The translations under genes and the position numbers were made by a program. A stretch of DNA of 64,000 nt from Candidatus Gordonibacter avicola (GTDB taxonomy: Bacteria; Actinomycetota; Coriobacteriia; Coriobacteriales; Eggerthellaceae): positions 118,611 to 182,610 of the forward strand of contig DXGM01000013.1 in the NCBI GenBank assembly GCA_019113915.1, read 5' to 3'. Positions 31,123 through 40,300 of the stretch are shown piece by piece. The notes below the pieces were generated by a model, which was not told where the DNA came from, ran no database searches, and saw only the letters and a program-made list of their open reading frames with translations. The stretch's first letter is position 1, and each line of letters begins with the position of its first letter.

Positions 31123-32187
31123 ATGACGCGCGAAGATGTTGAAATAGAGGGATTGGGCTATGTGGCCGACGACGAGCCAGCTGAGGCGCGCTCGCGTGCG
31201 GTGACGCCTGAGCTGACCGAGGATGATCTCGCGCTCGACCGCAGCCTGCGCCCGAAGCGCCTCGGCGACTACCTGGGACAAACGAAAATCAAGGAGTCGC
31301 TCGCCATCCTCATTGAGGCAGCGCGGGCGCGCGGCGATGTAGTCGACCACATTTTGTTCTCGGGCCCGCCGGGTTTGGGTAAGACCACCCTTGCCACCGT
31401 GGTGGCCAACGAGTTGGGCGCGAATATTCGCACCACCAGTGGCCCTGCCATTGAGCGCACGGGAGATTTGGCCGCCATCCTCACGAACCTTGAGGAAGGC
31501 GACGTGCTGTTCATCGACGAGATTCACCGCTTGAATCGCATGGTGGAAGAGGTGCTGTATCCGGCGCTGGAGGATTTCGCGCTGGATATTGTGGTGGGCA
31601 AGGGTCCTGCCGCGCGCTCCATTCGGTTGGACTTGCCGCGCTTCACGCTGGTGGGCGCCACCACGCGCACGGGCCTTCTCACGGGGCCGCTGCGCGACCG
31701 CTTTGGTATCTGCTTCCGCTTGCAGTACTACGCGCCCGAGGAGTTGGCTTCCATCGTGCGCCGCTCAGCCGCCATCTTGGGCGTGGATATTGTCGAAGAG
31801 GGCGCACTGGAAATTGCTCGTCGTAGCAGAGGTACCCCACGTCTGGCGAACCGCCTGCTCAAGCGCGTACGCGACTGGGCGCAGGTGCGCGGCGACGGTG
31901 TGATTGATGAAGATGTGGCCGCACAGGCGCTCAGCTTCTTCGAGGTGGATTCCTTGGGGTTGGACGCCGTGGATAATCGCATTTTGGAGTTGCTAGCGGT
32001 GCAGTTCGGTGGACGTCCCGTGGGCCTGACCACCTTGGCCTCGGCGCTGTCGGAAGACCCTGATTCGCTTGAGGATGTGTACGAGCCCTACCTCATGCAG
32101 CAAGGCCTTATGGTGCGCACGCCCAAAGGCCGCGTCGCCACCGCCCGCGCCTACGAGCATCTGGGCATTCCAGCACCAACGGCGTAG
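31123..32187 (+). CDS. ruvB: Holliday junction branch-migration ATPase RuvB
   Basis: RuvB is the AAA+ motor of branch migration. The 354-residue protein has Walker [10 protein letters not shown], Walker B FIDEIHRL, sensor 1 GATTRTG and the arginine-finger segment GPLRDRFG. A winged-helix C-terminus ([12 protein letters not shown]) follows. An acidic N-terminal lead of about 30 residues precedes the [11 protein letters not shown] start of the ATPase domain. AGGA precedes the ATG. It closes the SOS-controlled ruvCAB unit. Confidence 0.97.
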   Translation: MTREDVEIEGLGYVADDEPAEARSRAVTPELTEDDLALDRSLRPKRLGDYLGQTKIKESLAILIEAARARGDVVDHILFSGPPGLGKTTLATVVANELGANIRTTSGPAIERTGDLAAILTNLEEGDVLFIDEIHRLNRMVEEVLYPALEDFALDIVVGKGPAARSIRLDLPRFTLVGATTRTGLLTGPLRDRFGICFRLQYYAPEELASIVRRSAAILGVDIVEEGALEIARRSRGTPRLANRLLKRVRDWAQVRGDGVIDEDVAAQALSFFEVDSLGLDAVDNRILELLAVQFGGRPVGLTTLASALSEDPDSLEDVYEPYLMQQGLMVRTPKGRVATARAYEHLGIPAPTA

Positions 32188-32255
32188 CGGGAGGTGGGAG
32201 CCAGGCCGCTGCTTGTCGTTCGCTGATATGACGAGGTAACGTATAAGGAGATTAC

Positions 32256-32762
32256 ATGCTGACGCAAGATTATCTGATGCGTATTCTTTTGCAGTTCGCG
32301 GAAATCGTGCGCCGCAGTTGGACGAAGGCGCGCAAGGAGCACGACCCGAAGGCGGCGGCCGACATGCTGGAAGACGCAGTAGGGGAGGCTACTGACATCG
32401 ACGGCGGCGTGCTGTTGTCTCTGTCGCCGGAGTCCATTGCCAGTGTCATGCAGGTGTCGGGCGTCGATCCTCAAATCAGCGGCTACATTGCCCGCAGCTT
32501 GCTTCTGGCCTCGGCGTATCTGAATGAAGCAGGCGAGCATGCGCTGGCGGCCGTGCGCGCCGACCAGGCTCGTGCCATCGCTGACGCCTACGGCCTTGAC
32601 CTTCCCACTACTGCTGAGGAAATGGAAAGCCTGCTGGCTGACGACGCTGATGTTGAGGTGGAAGAGGCTGAGCCCATCCTCGCGCTGCTTGGCTTCGAAG
32701 AGGGCCCGGCTGCTGCCCCAAGCCCCTTGGTAGCCGAAGCCCCCGAGGATTCGCGCGCCTGA
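32256..32762 (+). CDS. Conserved hypothetical protein (DUF6483-like)
   Basis: This 168-residue protein begins MLTQDYLMRILLQF, resembling a family of small proteins of unknown function found in Firmicutes and Actinobacteria. I name DUF6483 from memory with moderate certainty. It is helical with no signal peptide. An Asp/Glu-rich region covers residues 120-145 and the tail is Ala/Pro-rich. AAGGAG lies 5 nt before its ATG. It follows ruvB by 68 nt and could be read through from that operon. Confidence 0.75.
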   Translation: MLTQDYLMRILLQFAEIVRRSWTKARKEHDPKAAADMLEDAVGEATDIDGGVLLSLSPESIASVMQVSGVDPQISGYIARSLLLASAYLNEAGEHALAAVRADQARAIADAYGLDLPTTAEEMESLLADDADVEVEEAEPILALLGFEEGPAAAPSPLVAEAPEDSRA

Positions 32763-32956
32763 TTTAGATTGACGAAATCTGAGGCATTTCGGTAAACGAA
32801 CCTCAGATAAAGGTTGATAAACGGCCGAAAAGAGGCAAGGCGATACGCGGTTTGCGCCCGCTCCGCACGCGCGGCCGCCCTTCTCTGGTCACGCACGGTA
32901 CGCTATCATGGAGGCATCATTTTGCACGGAAGGGAATCCACGGGAGGGGAACCCGC

Positions 32957-34516
32957 GTGTCGGTCAACAAGGCGAAAATGCTGCTGCAGTCGTTGCGGTG
33001 GTACCATCTGGGCTTCGCATTCGTGTGGGCTGTCACGTTCGCGGGCTTGTCTCCAGCGGGCGGCGGCCCGTTCGAGGGGCAGCGCCTCTTTAGCCTGAGC
33101 GACCAGGCGTGCGCTATCGCCGCCATCGGTTTCGCCGTGCTCTACGAGCGTCGACGCATACCCTTTCCGCCTCGCTTCTCGGCGTTGGTTGGTGTGCTGC
33201 TGGCGGCAGGAGCGGCAACCTATTACCTTGCATCATCGGGCTATGTGCCTGCGCAATCGGGCGCGCTGGTTGCAGGCGTGCTGGTGGGCCTCGGCTTGGG
33301 TGCTTCCTACGTATTGTGGCAGCAGTTCTTCGCGTCCGAGGGTGCCTCGCGCACGGCTATCTATATACCGCTCTCGGCACTGCTCTCGGTCGCGCTGAGC
33401 GCGCTTGTCTCCGTTTTGCCTGATGCAGCGCGCGTCGCATGCTCGGTGGTCGTGCTGCCTCTGGCCGCAGCTTTATCGTTGCGCCTCTGCTTGCGTGAGA
33501 TTGTGCCCGCCGACCCGACACCTCACATGACGGCCGCCTCCGCCCGCGCCACGGTGCGCGCGCTCTGGAAGCCGGTGTTCTGCACGTGCGCCATCGGCTT
33601 TGTGTGGAAGCTCGTGTCGCATCTGTTTGACGTGCCGGGCGGCGCTTCGTCTACGCCCATCTTGGCGGGCATGGCGCTGGCGGTGGCGGTCGTGGCGCTT
33701 ATTGAGCTGTTCTCGGAGACGGGCTTTGCGGTATTGCGCGTTTACCAGGTGCTGTTTCCGCTTATCACGGGCGCGTTCCTCCTTCCGACGCTTCTGGGCT
33801 TGCAGTTCGCGCCACTGGTGGCGGGCATGCTACTCTTCGGCTTCGAAATAGTGAACCTCCTGCTCATTGTGACGTGCGCGGTGTATTCAAGCGAGCGCTT
33901 GCAACCCTCCACCCAGGTGTACGCCCTCTGCGTGGCTCCCACGCTGGTGGCCATGCTTGCGGGCGACGTGGTGGGCACGGGACTCAGCCCGCTTGCCACC
34001 TATGACTTCGCCCTGGCCGTGAACATCCTGTTCGTGTGCGTATATGCGCTCTCGCTTGCGCTGTTTGTGGTGGCGTTTACGCGCAAAAACAAGCGCGACC
34101 GTAGCGGCACCACCGAAGAGCCTGCGCTTGACGTTGCCGTGGTAGGTGCCGCAGCACCGCTCGGCGGTGCACCCGCGCTGGCAGCAAGCGAAGGCGACGC
34201 CGCGCCCATCACGCTCGCCTCTGCAGCCACCCAAGCCACAACCGCAGAACTCTCCGCCACGTCACCCGCCGCCGAAGAGCCCGCCCCCGACGGCATCGCC
34301 GCCCTTATCGAGCGCCGCCTCGACGCGCTCGAATTGGCCGAGCCCTTCAGCAAGCGTGAGCGTGAAGTGGTGGGTCTGGTACTCCGTGGCAACAACGTTC
34401 CCGCCATCGCGCGCAAGCTCTACATTTCCGAAAACACGGCGCGTGACCACATGAAAAGCATCTACCGCAAGGCGGATGTCCACTCGCGCCAAGAGCTTAT
34501 CGACCTGTTCGACTAA
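32957..34516 (+). CDS. LuxR-family regulator with polytopic membrane domain (second)
   Basis: The GTG at 32957 is chosen because GGGAGGGG lies upstream and the membrane domain starts at once (LLQSLRWYHLGFAF). The 519-residue product has about 12 hydrophobic helices up to residue 375. A low-complexity Ala/Pro/Glu linker covers about 380-450, and a C-terminal LuxR HTH (FSKREREVVGLVL, then SENTARDHMKSIYRK) ends the protein. It resembles the regulator at 6.3 kb in layout but not closely in sequence. The gene for a secreted flavin reductase follows on the same strand after 172 nt and is its probable target. Confidence 0.9.
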   Translation: MSVNKAKMLLQSLRWYHLGFAFVWAVTFAGLSPAGGGPFEGQRLFSLSDQACAIAAIGFAVLYERRRIPFPPRFSALVGVLLAAGAATYYLASSGYVPAQSGALVAGVLVGLGLGASYVLWQQFFASEGASRTAIYIPLSALLSVALSALVSVLPDAARVACSVVVLPLAAALSLRLCLREIVPADPTPHMTAASARATVRALWKPVFCTCAIGFVWKLVSHLFDVPGGASSTPILAGMALAVAVVALIELFSETGFAVLRVYQVLFPLITGAFLLPTLLGLQFAPLVAGMLLFGFEIVNLLLIVTCAVYSSERLQPSTQVYALCVAPTLVAMLAGDVVGTGLSPLATYDFALAVNILFVCVYALSLALFVVAFTRKNKRDRSGTTEEPALDVAVVGAAAPLGGAPALAASEGDAAPITLASAATQATTAELSATSPAAEEPAPDGIAALIERRLDALELAEPFSKREREVVGLVLRGNNVPAIARKLYISENTARDHMKSIYRKADVHSRQELIDLFD

Positions 34517-34688
34517 CCCCCGCAAAGCGGGTGGCCCTCCCAAAAGCACGCCTTCTACCAGCCCAAACGCCAAAACAACATGAATTGGGGGATAGGTTTA
34601 CGCACCCTTGCGGGCGTATGCTAGCCACGTGCGAGGCGGCACGCCCGCTCTTGCGCACATCACAGCAAGCAACAAGGAGGGAAACAAC

Positions 34689-36371
34689 ATGAGCGAATCA
34701 AGCAAAGGCATCTCTCGCCGTAACCTGCTCAAGGGAGCGGCGCTCAGCGCTGCGAGCGTGGCGGCGCTGGGGCTGGTGGGCTGCGGCCCGAAGGAGGCTG
34801 GCTCGGCCGACGCCGCCAAGGACGGTAGCGCCACCACCGCCGACGGCAAGCACACCTGGGAAGTGAAGCCGGAGCCCATCGCGGCCGACAAGATCAAGGA
34901 AACGGTGGACACCGAGGTGCTCATCATCGGCGGCGGCTACGCAGGCACGTGCTGCGCCCTTTCCGCGGCCGAAAACGGCGCGAAGGTCATCCTCGTGGAG
35001 AAGGATGCCGTGCTGAACGGTCACGGCGTGGGCGGCACGGGCGCTATCGCCTCGCGCGAGTTGGACAAGCTGAACATCAGCTTCGACAAGGCTATCGAAA
35101 TGGAGCGCTGGGTGTCCACGTGCGGCAACCGCTGCCGCGAGTCGCTGGTGGCGAAGTGGTTCCGCGAGTCCGAGCGCTGCATGAACTGGTTCCTTGACCT
35201 GGCCGAAAAGAACGGCGCGAAGTGCATGGTCACGGTGGGCTCGCGCTCCACGGTGCACCCGGAAATCGACTGCTACCACATGATTTCCGGCGGCGAAATC
35301 TTCGAGCAGCACACCATGGCCGACTTCGTGGAGTACCTCTTCGAAAGCGAGGCCAAGAAAAATGGCGCCGAGTTCGTGTATGAGATGCCGGCTGTGCAGC
35401 TCATTCAGGACGACTCCGGCAAGGTGACGGGCGCCATCTGCGAAAACAAGGACGGCGACTACGTGCAGTACAACGCCAGCACGGGCGTGGTGCTGGCCAC
35501 CGGCGACGTCAGCTACAACGACGAGTACCTGGACGAGTTCGCCCCCATCGCCAAGAAGGTTATGACGCGCCTGTGCTCTGACCAGGGCAATGTCGGCGAC
35601 GGCCACAACATGGCGGCCTGGGCAGGCGGCGCGTTCCAGGATGGCCCGTGGCCCACGATGATGCACCCGCAGGCGGCCGCCACGTTCCACGGCCCCTTCA
35701 TGTTCGTGAACCCCGACGGCAAGCGCTTCATGAACGAAGCCACGTGGGTGCAGGGCAAATGCGTCGGCGTCATGGTGAACGGCGGCTCCGACCACGCCTG
35801 GTCCATCTTCGACGCGAACTGGCAGCGCGACCTCAAGGACAGCCTCCAGTACGGCGGCGGCATGTTCTGGGATAGCTTCCGCCCCTATGGCACGGATTAC
35901 CAGGTGGCCGTCGACTCGCACGCCAAGGGTGTCGAAAGCGGCCTCGAAAAAGTGCCGGACTTCTACAAGCGCGCCGACACGCTGGAAGAGTTGGCCGAGA
36001 TGCTGGATGTGGACAAGGCCGAGTTCCTGAAGAGCGTCGAGCGCTACAACAAGCTGTGTGAGCAGGGCGAAGACATCGACTTTTACAAGGAAAGCCATTT
36101 CCTCTATCCCATCAAGGAAGGCCCCTTCACGGCATGCATGGTGGCGCCGGGTCTGCTGGGCGTGTGCGGCGGCATCCACATCTCCGACAACTTCGAAGTG
36201 CTGAACAGCGAAGATATGCCGGTACCGGGCCTCTACGCCATCGGCAACTGCGCGGGCGACATCTACGCGTACGACTATCCCATCAACGTCCAGGGCAACA
36301 GCCACGGCCGCTGCCTCATGGAGGGTAAGTGCCTGGGCGAGCAGCTGGCGGGCGTCTACCAGGAGATGTAG
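34689..36371 (+). CDS. Tat-exported FAD-binding reductase lipoprotein (fumarate/urocanate reductase-like)
   Basis: The 560-residue protein begins with a Tat signal (SRRNLLKGAAL) ending in a lipobox LVGC, so it is probably an exported, lipid-anchored flavoprotein. The FAD fold starts at about residue 75 (IIGGGYAGTCCALSAAENGA). The C-terminal FAD-closing segment is PVPGLYAIGNCAGD. The family (FAD_binding_2) reduces alkenes such as fumarate, urocanate or plant cinnamates using external electrons. Many members have an FMN-binding domain or cytochrome partner, and neither is present here. Cysteines are unusually frequent. AAGGAGGG precedes the ATG at 34689. The substrate cannot be told from sequence. 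Confidence 0.92.
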   Translation: MSESSKGISRRNLLKGAALSAASVAALGLVGCGPKEAGSADAAKDGSATTADGKHTWEVKPEPIAADKIKETVDTEVLIIGGGYAGTCCALSAAENGAKVILVEKDAVLNGHGVGGTGAIASRELDKLNISFDKAIEMERWVSTCGNRCRESLVAKWFRESERCMNWFLDLAEKNGAKCMVTVGSRSTVHPEIDCYHMISGGEIFEQHTMADFVEYLFESEAKKNGAEFVYEMPAVQLIQDDSGKVTGAICENKDGDYVQYNASTGVVLATGDVSYNDEYLDEFAPIAKKVMTRLCSDQGNVGDGHNMAAWAGGAFQDGPWPTMMHPQAAATFHGPFMFVNPDGKRFMNEATWVQGKCVGVMVNGGSDHAWSIFDANWQRDLKDSLQYGGGMFWDSFRPYGTDYQVAVDSHAKGVESGLEKVPDFYKRADTLEELAEMLDVDKAEFLKSVERYNKLCEQGEDIDFYKESHFLYPIKEGPFTACMVAPGLLGVCGGIHISDNFEVLNSEDMPVPGLYAIGNCAGDIYAYDYPINVQGNSHGRCLMEGKCLGEQLAGVYQEM

Positions 36372-36376
36372 TAGAA

Positions 36377-36862
36377 GTGGAAACCGTCGACGAAGAGGCG
36401 GCGTTCGCCCGGCTGCAAGAACTCTACGACCAGCTGCCCGAACGCCAGCGCCAAGGCGAGCAGTTAGCGCAGGCGGTGGCGGCTGCGGAAGTGGTACGCT
36501 GCGAAGCTGAGTTGCACACCGCCCGCACGCTGCTTGAGGAAGCCGAGGCGCACGAACGCGCGGCCCGCGCGGCGTTGGACGAGGCGCTGGCCTCGGGCGA
36601 CGATGCCCTCGTCGATGCGCGGCGACGTGCCCATTTGCATGCGGGCTCGCTTCTGGGGTTCCGCATTGGGCCGGCGAAAAATGCCGAGACCGCCCTTGCA
36701 CGGGCGCTGGAGGAAGGCGGCTTCGCCACCGCTGAGGCGGCTCGCGGGGCCCTCATGGATGAGGACGCCCGCGCCGCCCTCCAGGCCGAGGTCGAGGCGT
36801 ACCGCGCGGCGTACGCCGCGGCGCTGGAAGTGTGCGAGCGCTTAGGCGCCGCCGACGAGTAG
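36377..36862 (+). CDS. Alanine/glutamate-rich coiled-coil protein (unknown)
   Basis: A GTG at 36377, 5 nt after the flavin reductase stop, begins a 161-residue protein rich in Ala, Glu and Arg with heptad character throughout. AGGAG lies inside the end of the upstream gene at suitable distance, so the two are probably cotranslated. No signal peptide or membrane segment is present, so the product should be cytoplasmic although its neighbour is exported. No family is recognised. The Ala-rich, high-GC composition makes a spurious frame possible, but the close spacing and following terminator favour a real gene. Confidence 0.6.
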   Translation: METVDEEAAFARLQELYDQLPERQRQGEQLAQAVAAAEVVRCEAELHTARTLLEEAEAHERAARAALDEALASGDDALVDARRRAHLHAGSLLGFRIGPAKNAETALARALEEGGFATAEAARGALMDEDARAALQAEVEAYRAAYAAALEVCERLGAADE

Positions 36863-36895
36863 GGTAGAGCCGCGACAGCGTGTTCTTGGCACCAC

Positions 36896-36925
36896 GGGGC
36901 CGGGCGTTTGCTAGCGCCCGGCCCC
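36896..36925 (+). terminator. Strong hairpin ending the flavin reductase unit
   Basis: GGGGCCGGGCG at 36896-36906 pairs perfectly with 36915-36925 over an 8-nt loop. There is no T-run. Confidence 0.65.
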
Positions 36926-37071
36926 GCTGGTTGTTTCCCAGGGGGAACTTCTGCGTATCGCGGCTGATCAAGTAAGGTATTGTTGTTCACGTACCCCGCA
37001 GATTTGTTTTACGAAAAGGTAAATTATAGAGGAATGCGAGATTTCCGCGCCTTTTCACTGTTCGGATAGCG

Positions 37072-37171
37072 TATAGTGAACGCGTGCCCTCGAGGTGAGG
37101 GCGAGTGCTGCCGGTGTGTAGCACACAGTGTTGCCTCCCTGAAGGGTCAGGGAGAGGAAAGAGGATTTAAA
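37072..37171 (+). promoter_or_regulatory. Long structured 5' leader of the cold-shock gene
   Basis: TATAGT at 37072-37077 is a likely -10 box. It leaves a leader of about 90 nt holding two stems (GCCCTC/GAGGGC near 37084-37100 and TCCCTG/CAGGGA near 37136-37153). Long folded leaders are typical of cspA-type mRNAs, whose structure changes with temperature. Confidence 0.5.
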
Positions 37172-37375
37172 ATGGCAGAAGGTACTGTGAAGTGGTTCAA
37201 CCCCGAAAAAGGCTACGGGTTCATCTCCCAGAATGATGGCGAAGATCTCTTCGTCCATTTCTCTGAGATCAAGATGGACGGGTTCAAGACCCTTGACGAA
37301 GGTACTGCGGTGCAGTTCGACGTCACGATCGGCCAGAATGGCAAGCTCCAGGCAAGCAATGTGACGAAACTGTAA
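37172..37375 (+). CDS. cspA: Cold-shock protein (CspA family)
   Basis: The 67-residue single OB-fold protein has both RNA-binding motifs, KGYGFI (RNP1) and LFVHFS (RNP2), and the usual start GTVKWFN. Proteins of this family bind single-stranded RNA and melt mRNA structure. GAGGA lies before the ATG, and a long leader and intrinsic terminator make this a single-gene unit. Whether it responds to cold or is the constitutive member cannot be told from the coding sequence. Confidence 0.95.
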   Translation: MAEGTVKWFNPEKGYGFISQNDGEDLFVHFSEIKMDGFKTLDEGTAVQFDVTIGQNGKLQASNVTKL

Positions 37376-37403
37376 GCGCAGATTCAATAAAACATGCTGA
37401 AAT

Positions 37404-37431
37404 GGCCCCGCAGTGCGGGGCCATTTTTTTT
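37404..37431 (+). terminator. Intrinsic terminator after cspA
   Basis: GGCCCCGC pairs with GCGGGGCC over a 3-nt loop (37404-37422), followed by eight T from 37424. Confidence 0.92.
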
Positions 37432-37513
37432 GCGCGTGGGGTGGAAGGTGGGGAAGGGGTTGGTGCGCAAGGGGTGTGCGGCGCGTGCGGCGTGTGGCCT
37501 GGGGCGTTCGCCT

Positions 37514-38593
37514 CTAGTGAATGAACATGGCGTCGCCGAACGAGAGCATGCGGTAGCGCTCGCTGATGGCGTGCGCGTAGGCGGCCATGATGTGCTCGCG
37601 GGAGGAAAACGCGCTCACCAGCATCATGAGCGTGGAGCGAGGCACGTGGAAGTTCGTGACCAGGGCGTCCACCACGTGAAACTCGCTGCCAGGCAGCAGG
37701 TAGAGTGAGGTTGTTTCGCGGTCGCGCGGCGTGACCGTGCCCGCTTCTGCATCCCACGCGCTTTCCAGGCTGCGCACGCTCGTGGTGCCCACGGCCACCA
37801 CGCGACCGCCGCGGGCGCGCGTCTCGGCGATGGCGTCCACGGTGTGCTGGGGCACGCTGTAGTATTCCGTGTGGATGACGTGCTTCGTGGGGTCGTCCTC
37901 GTCCACGATGCGGAAGGTGTCCAGGCCCACTTCCAACTCAACGGTTTCCCAGCCCACGCCTTGCTCACGCAGTCGATCTATGAGTTCCGGCGTGAAGTGG
38001 AGGCCGGCCGTTGGGGCGGCCGCCGAGCTTTCGCGGCGCGAGTAGACGGTCTGGTAGAGTTCCTCGTCGCCGGCGTAGTCCTTGATGTAGGGCGGCAGCG
38101 GGGTGTGTCCCACTGCGTGCAGTGCCTCGTCGAGCGAAGCGAGGGTGGTGGAAAGCCGCGCGAGGCGTTCACCTTTCTGCGCGTCTTCGACCCAGTTCAC
38201 AATTTCGGCGGAAAGTGCCACTTCACCTGCGGCATCGGTGAAGTCAACCACCGCGCCCGTGCCGGGCTTCAAGCGCTTGCCGGGGCGCACGAGCACTTCC
38301 CAGAGCGCGCTCTTGTTCTCAAGCGGAGTGCCGTGCTGGCGCAGCAAGAATACCTCGGCCGCGCCGCCGGTGCCGCGCTTCGTGCCGAGCAAGCGCGCTG
38401 GCATGACGCGCGTCTCATTCGCCACCAGCAGGTCACCAGGCTGCAGGTACTCCGCAATGTCGCGAAAGATGCGGTCCTCAAGTGCCCCCGTGTGCCGATC
38501 CATCACCAACATCCGACACCCATCCCGCACCGGCGCCGGCTCCTGCGCAATAAGCTCAGGAGGAAGGTCATAGTCGAAGTCACTCGTCAGCAT
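37514..38593 (-). CDS. queA: S-adenosylmethionine:tRNA ribosyltransferase-isomerase QueA
   Basis: QueA moves the ribosyl part of S-adenosylmethionine onto preQ1 in tRNA, giving epoxyqueuosine. The 359-residue protein is of normal length and has the family features FDYDLPPELIAQ, the LLVANETRVMPARL block and the AAPTAGLHFT stretch. AAAGGA lies before the ATG at 38593. With queH at 39.4 kb and tgt at 41.5 kb, the late queuosine steps are covered. The three genes are separated by repeats and lie on both strands, so they are not one operon. Confidence 0.96.
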   Translation of the reverse strand: MLTSDFDYDLPPELIAQEPAPVRDGCRMLVMDRHTGALEDRIFRDIAEYLQPGDLLVANETRVMPARLLGTKRGTGGAAEVFLLRQHGTPLENKSALWEVLVRPGKRLKPGTGAVVDFTDAAGEVALSAEIVNWVEDAQKGERLARLSTTLASLDEALHAVGHTPLPPYIKDYAGDEELYQTVYSRRESSAAAPTAGLHFTPELIDRLREQGVGWETVELEVGLDTFRIVDEDDPTKHVIHTEYYSVPQHTVDAIAETRARGGRVVAVGTTSVRSLESAWDAEAGTVTPRDRETTSLYLLPGSEFHVVDALVTNFHVPRSTLMMLVSAFSSREHIMAAYAHAISERYRMLSFGDAMFIH

Positions 38594-38695
38594 GGGAAGT
38601 CCTTTGAGAACGGGGCGTACTATCCAAGCAGCCTATTATAGGCATTCCCCCGAAGTCGCGCCAGAACACACGCGCTCCGACAAAACCAGCCGCCG

Positions 38696-38996
38696 CTTCA
38701 CAAAAGTGTGACGCGCTTCGCGCTATCTAATACGCCACAAGATGACACCCTCCCTATCGCAATGACGCGGGCTCTTTTCGGTGCAACAAAAATCTAACTA
38801 GAAAGGTAATATTCGTAGGGGCGATTCACGAATCGCCCTCTCCGCCGAAGGCGGAGAATATAACTACGACCTGCGTTTCGCGCTTGCGCGCACTGAGGCT
38901 GTAACAGAGGATCCCGTCCCGCTTCACAAAGTGTGACGCGCTTCGCGCTGCTGATTACGCCATGAGGTGATTGCCCTCCCTATCGCCATGACGAGG
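38696..38996. repeat. Intergenic repeat family A, two copies
   Basis: Copies at 38696-38770 and 38921-38996 share AAAGTGTGACGCGCTTCGCG, then TACGCCA, CCCTCCCTATCGC and ATGACG at matching spacing. Further copies occur at 57697-57770, 57986-58057 (inverted) and 63762-63830. The GCGCTTCGCGC core is palindromic. This is a dispersed noncoding element, with no CRISPR-like spacing. Confidence 0.75.
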
Positions 38997-39081
38997 ACAT
39001 GTTCTTCTTTGGTTAACCATACTTATTTGGCTATCCCCGTAGGGGTGCTCTCCAGAGCACCCGCTCCGCCGCTAGGCGGAG
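38814..39081. repeat. Intergenic repeat family B, two palindromic copies
   Basis: CGTAGGGGCGATTC/GAATCGCCC (38814-38840) and CGTAGGGGTGCTCT/AGAGCACCC (39038-39062) are hairpins with different arms but the same CGTAGGGG opening. Both are followed by a second stem CTCCGCC/GGCGGAG. A third copy lies at 57813-57838. Arms differing by compensating changes suggest the fold is conserved. The rest of 38641-39402 holds similar decayed pieces and no gene. Confidence 0.7.
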
Positions 39082-39402
39082 AACATAAGCATGACCTGCG
39101 TTTTCGCGCTTCGCGCGAACGGCGCATCCCTAAGGGACTAGGCGCTTCGCGCCGTCGCTGCTTACGCCGCTACGGAGGTTTTACCTCTTGTAAGACTTCG
39201 CCTTCAAGTCAGTCAGCCCGCGTCGTAAAGCTGGGATAAGTGGAACGCCTCTGGCGTACTAGCCAGCGCGAAAGCGCGTCACATAATATGGAGCAAGCGC
39301 GACGCCTGGGATGGCAAAAAACGTGCCTCGTGGAAAAATGCCCACGTCATGGTGTAATGACGCGCGGAATGCTCGCAAAATATCCGCCAGCGCGATGGCG
39401 CG

Positions 39403-40146
39403 TCACTTTCTTTCTTCACGCTTCCCCTGCTCGCGTAGGGCTTTCAACACGGCGCGCTTTTTGGCTTGCTTGTCGGCGTAGGCTTGGTGTTCGGCGCGAC
39501 GCGCGGCGCGCTCGGCATCGGCGGCAGCCAGCTCATCGGCGTGGGCGGCGCGTTCGGCCTCGCGGGCGGCGGCGCGGGCTGCTTTTCGCTCGGCCCGCTC
39601 GGCGGCGGCTTCCGCATCCGAGAAGCGACACCCGCAGTAGTTCTGACGATACATACCCAGTTCACGGCTACGTCGCGTAGCCTCATCATAGAACGGCCGG
39701 AAGTCCTCAAACACCGCGCGCACGCCCGCGGCCGCCGCGGCGCGTTCCACTTCCTCACGGATGACATCGGTGTACTGGTAGGGGCTCACCGAAAGCGTAG
39801 TGCCAATGCCATCGAAGCCCGCCTCGGCCGCGCGCTGCGCCGTTTCCTCAAGCCGCGAGCGATAACACGCCCGGCAACGCGCCCGACGACGCTCCGGATC
39901 ATCCGCAGCCAAACCCACACGCCCCGCGCATGCCTCCCAGGCCTCAGGCTCATAGGCGCCTTCCATCACGGATATCCCCTCGTCAGCCGCCCATTCGCGC
40001 AAGGTGGCCAAACGCCGCACATACTCGTCCGCTGGCGCAATATTCGAGTTCGCATACAAAAGAGTCAACTCATGCCCCGCTGCCCGCAACACCCGAGAAG
40101 GCTCCAGCGAACAAGGCCCACAACACGCATGCAACAAAAGCTTCAT
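39403..40146 (-). CDS. queH: Epoxyqueuosine reductase QueH with charged C-terminal tail
   Basis: QueH (DUF208) reduces epoxyqueuosine to queuosine in tRNA, the last step of the pathway, and replaces QueG in many anaerobes. The 247-residue protein has HACCGPCS at residues 6-13, CRACYRSRLEE near 110, and YCGCRFS near 170, the cysteine sets that bind its iron-sulfur cluster and metal. About 70 extra residues rich in Ala, Arg, Glu and Lys form a probable coiled coil after the normal end. AAAGG precedes the ATG. Repeat sequences flank it on both sides. Confidence 0.93.
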   Translation of the reverse strand: MKLLLHACCGPCSLEPSRVLRAAGHELTLLYANSNIAPADEYVRRLATLREWAADEGISVMEGAYEPEAWEACAGRVGLAADDPERRRARCRACYRSRLEETAQRAAEAGFDGIGTTLSVSPYQYTDVIREEVERAAAAAGVRAVFEDFRPFYDEATRRSRELGMYRQNYCGCRFSDAEAAAERAERKAARAAAREAERAAHADELAAADAERAARRAEHQAYADKQAKKRAVLKALREQGKREERK

Positions 40147-40193
40147 CGCTCTCGCCTTTCTTGTAGCTTTGCTTACCCATGGTAAAACTACCT

Positions 40194-40250
40194 AATCTTG
40201 ACGTCTCAGACGGCAAGAAATCACCAAATCTTGACGTCTCAGACGGCAAG
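40194..40250. repeat. Two tandem copies of a palindromic 24-mer
   Basis: AATCTTGACGTCTCAGACGG plus CAAG occurs at 40194-40217 and 40227-40250, a 33-bp period. Each copy is itself a near-perfect palindrome (CTTG-CGTCT/AGACG-CAAG). It lies in the 469-nt gap between queH and the HAD gene, which holds no gene. Confidence 0.65.
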
Positions 40251-40300
40251 ATTGGGGAAGCAGTGTGGGTAAAAGATACATCCTTGTCATCAAGACCTGT

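Noticed and set aside
29931..31142. 403-codon plus-strand frame across ruvC and ruvA
   Set aside because: Out-of-frame shadow, Arg/Cys-rich; both ruv genes are unmistakable.
34698..36701. 667-codon minus-strand frame
   Set aside because: High-GC antisense shadow of the flavin reductase; His/Val/Ala-rich without domains.
38641..39402. Possible CRISPR array from repeated blocks
   Set aside because: Repeats are few, irregularly spaced, palindromic and also dispersed elsewhere; no cas genes are present.
38967..39680. Small open frames in the repeat region after queA
   Set aside because: They consist of repeat DNA or run antisense to queH and lack ribosome sites.
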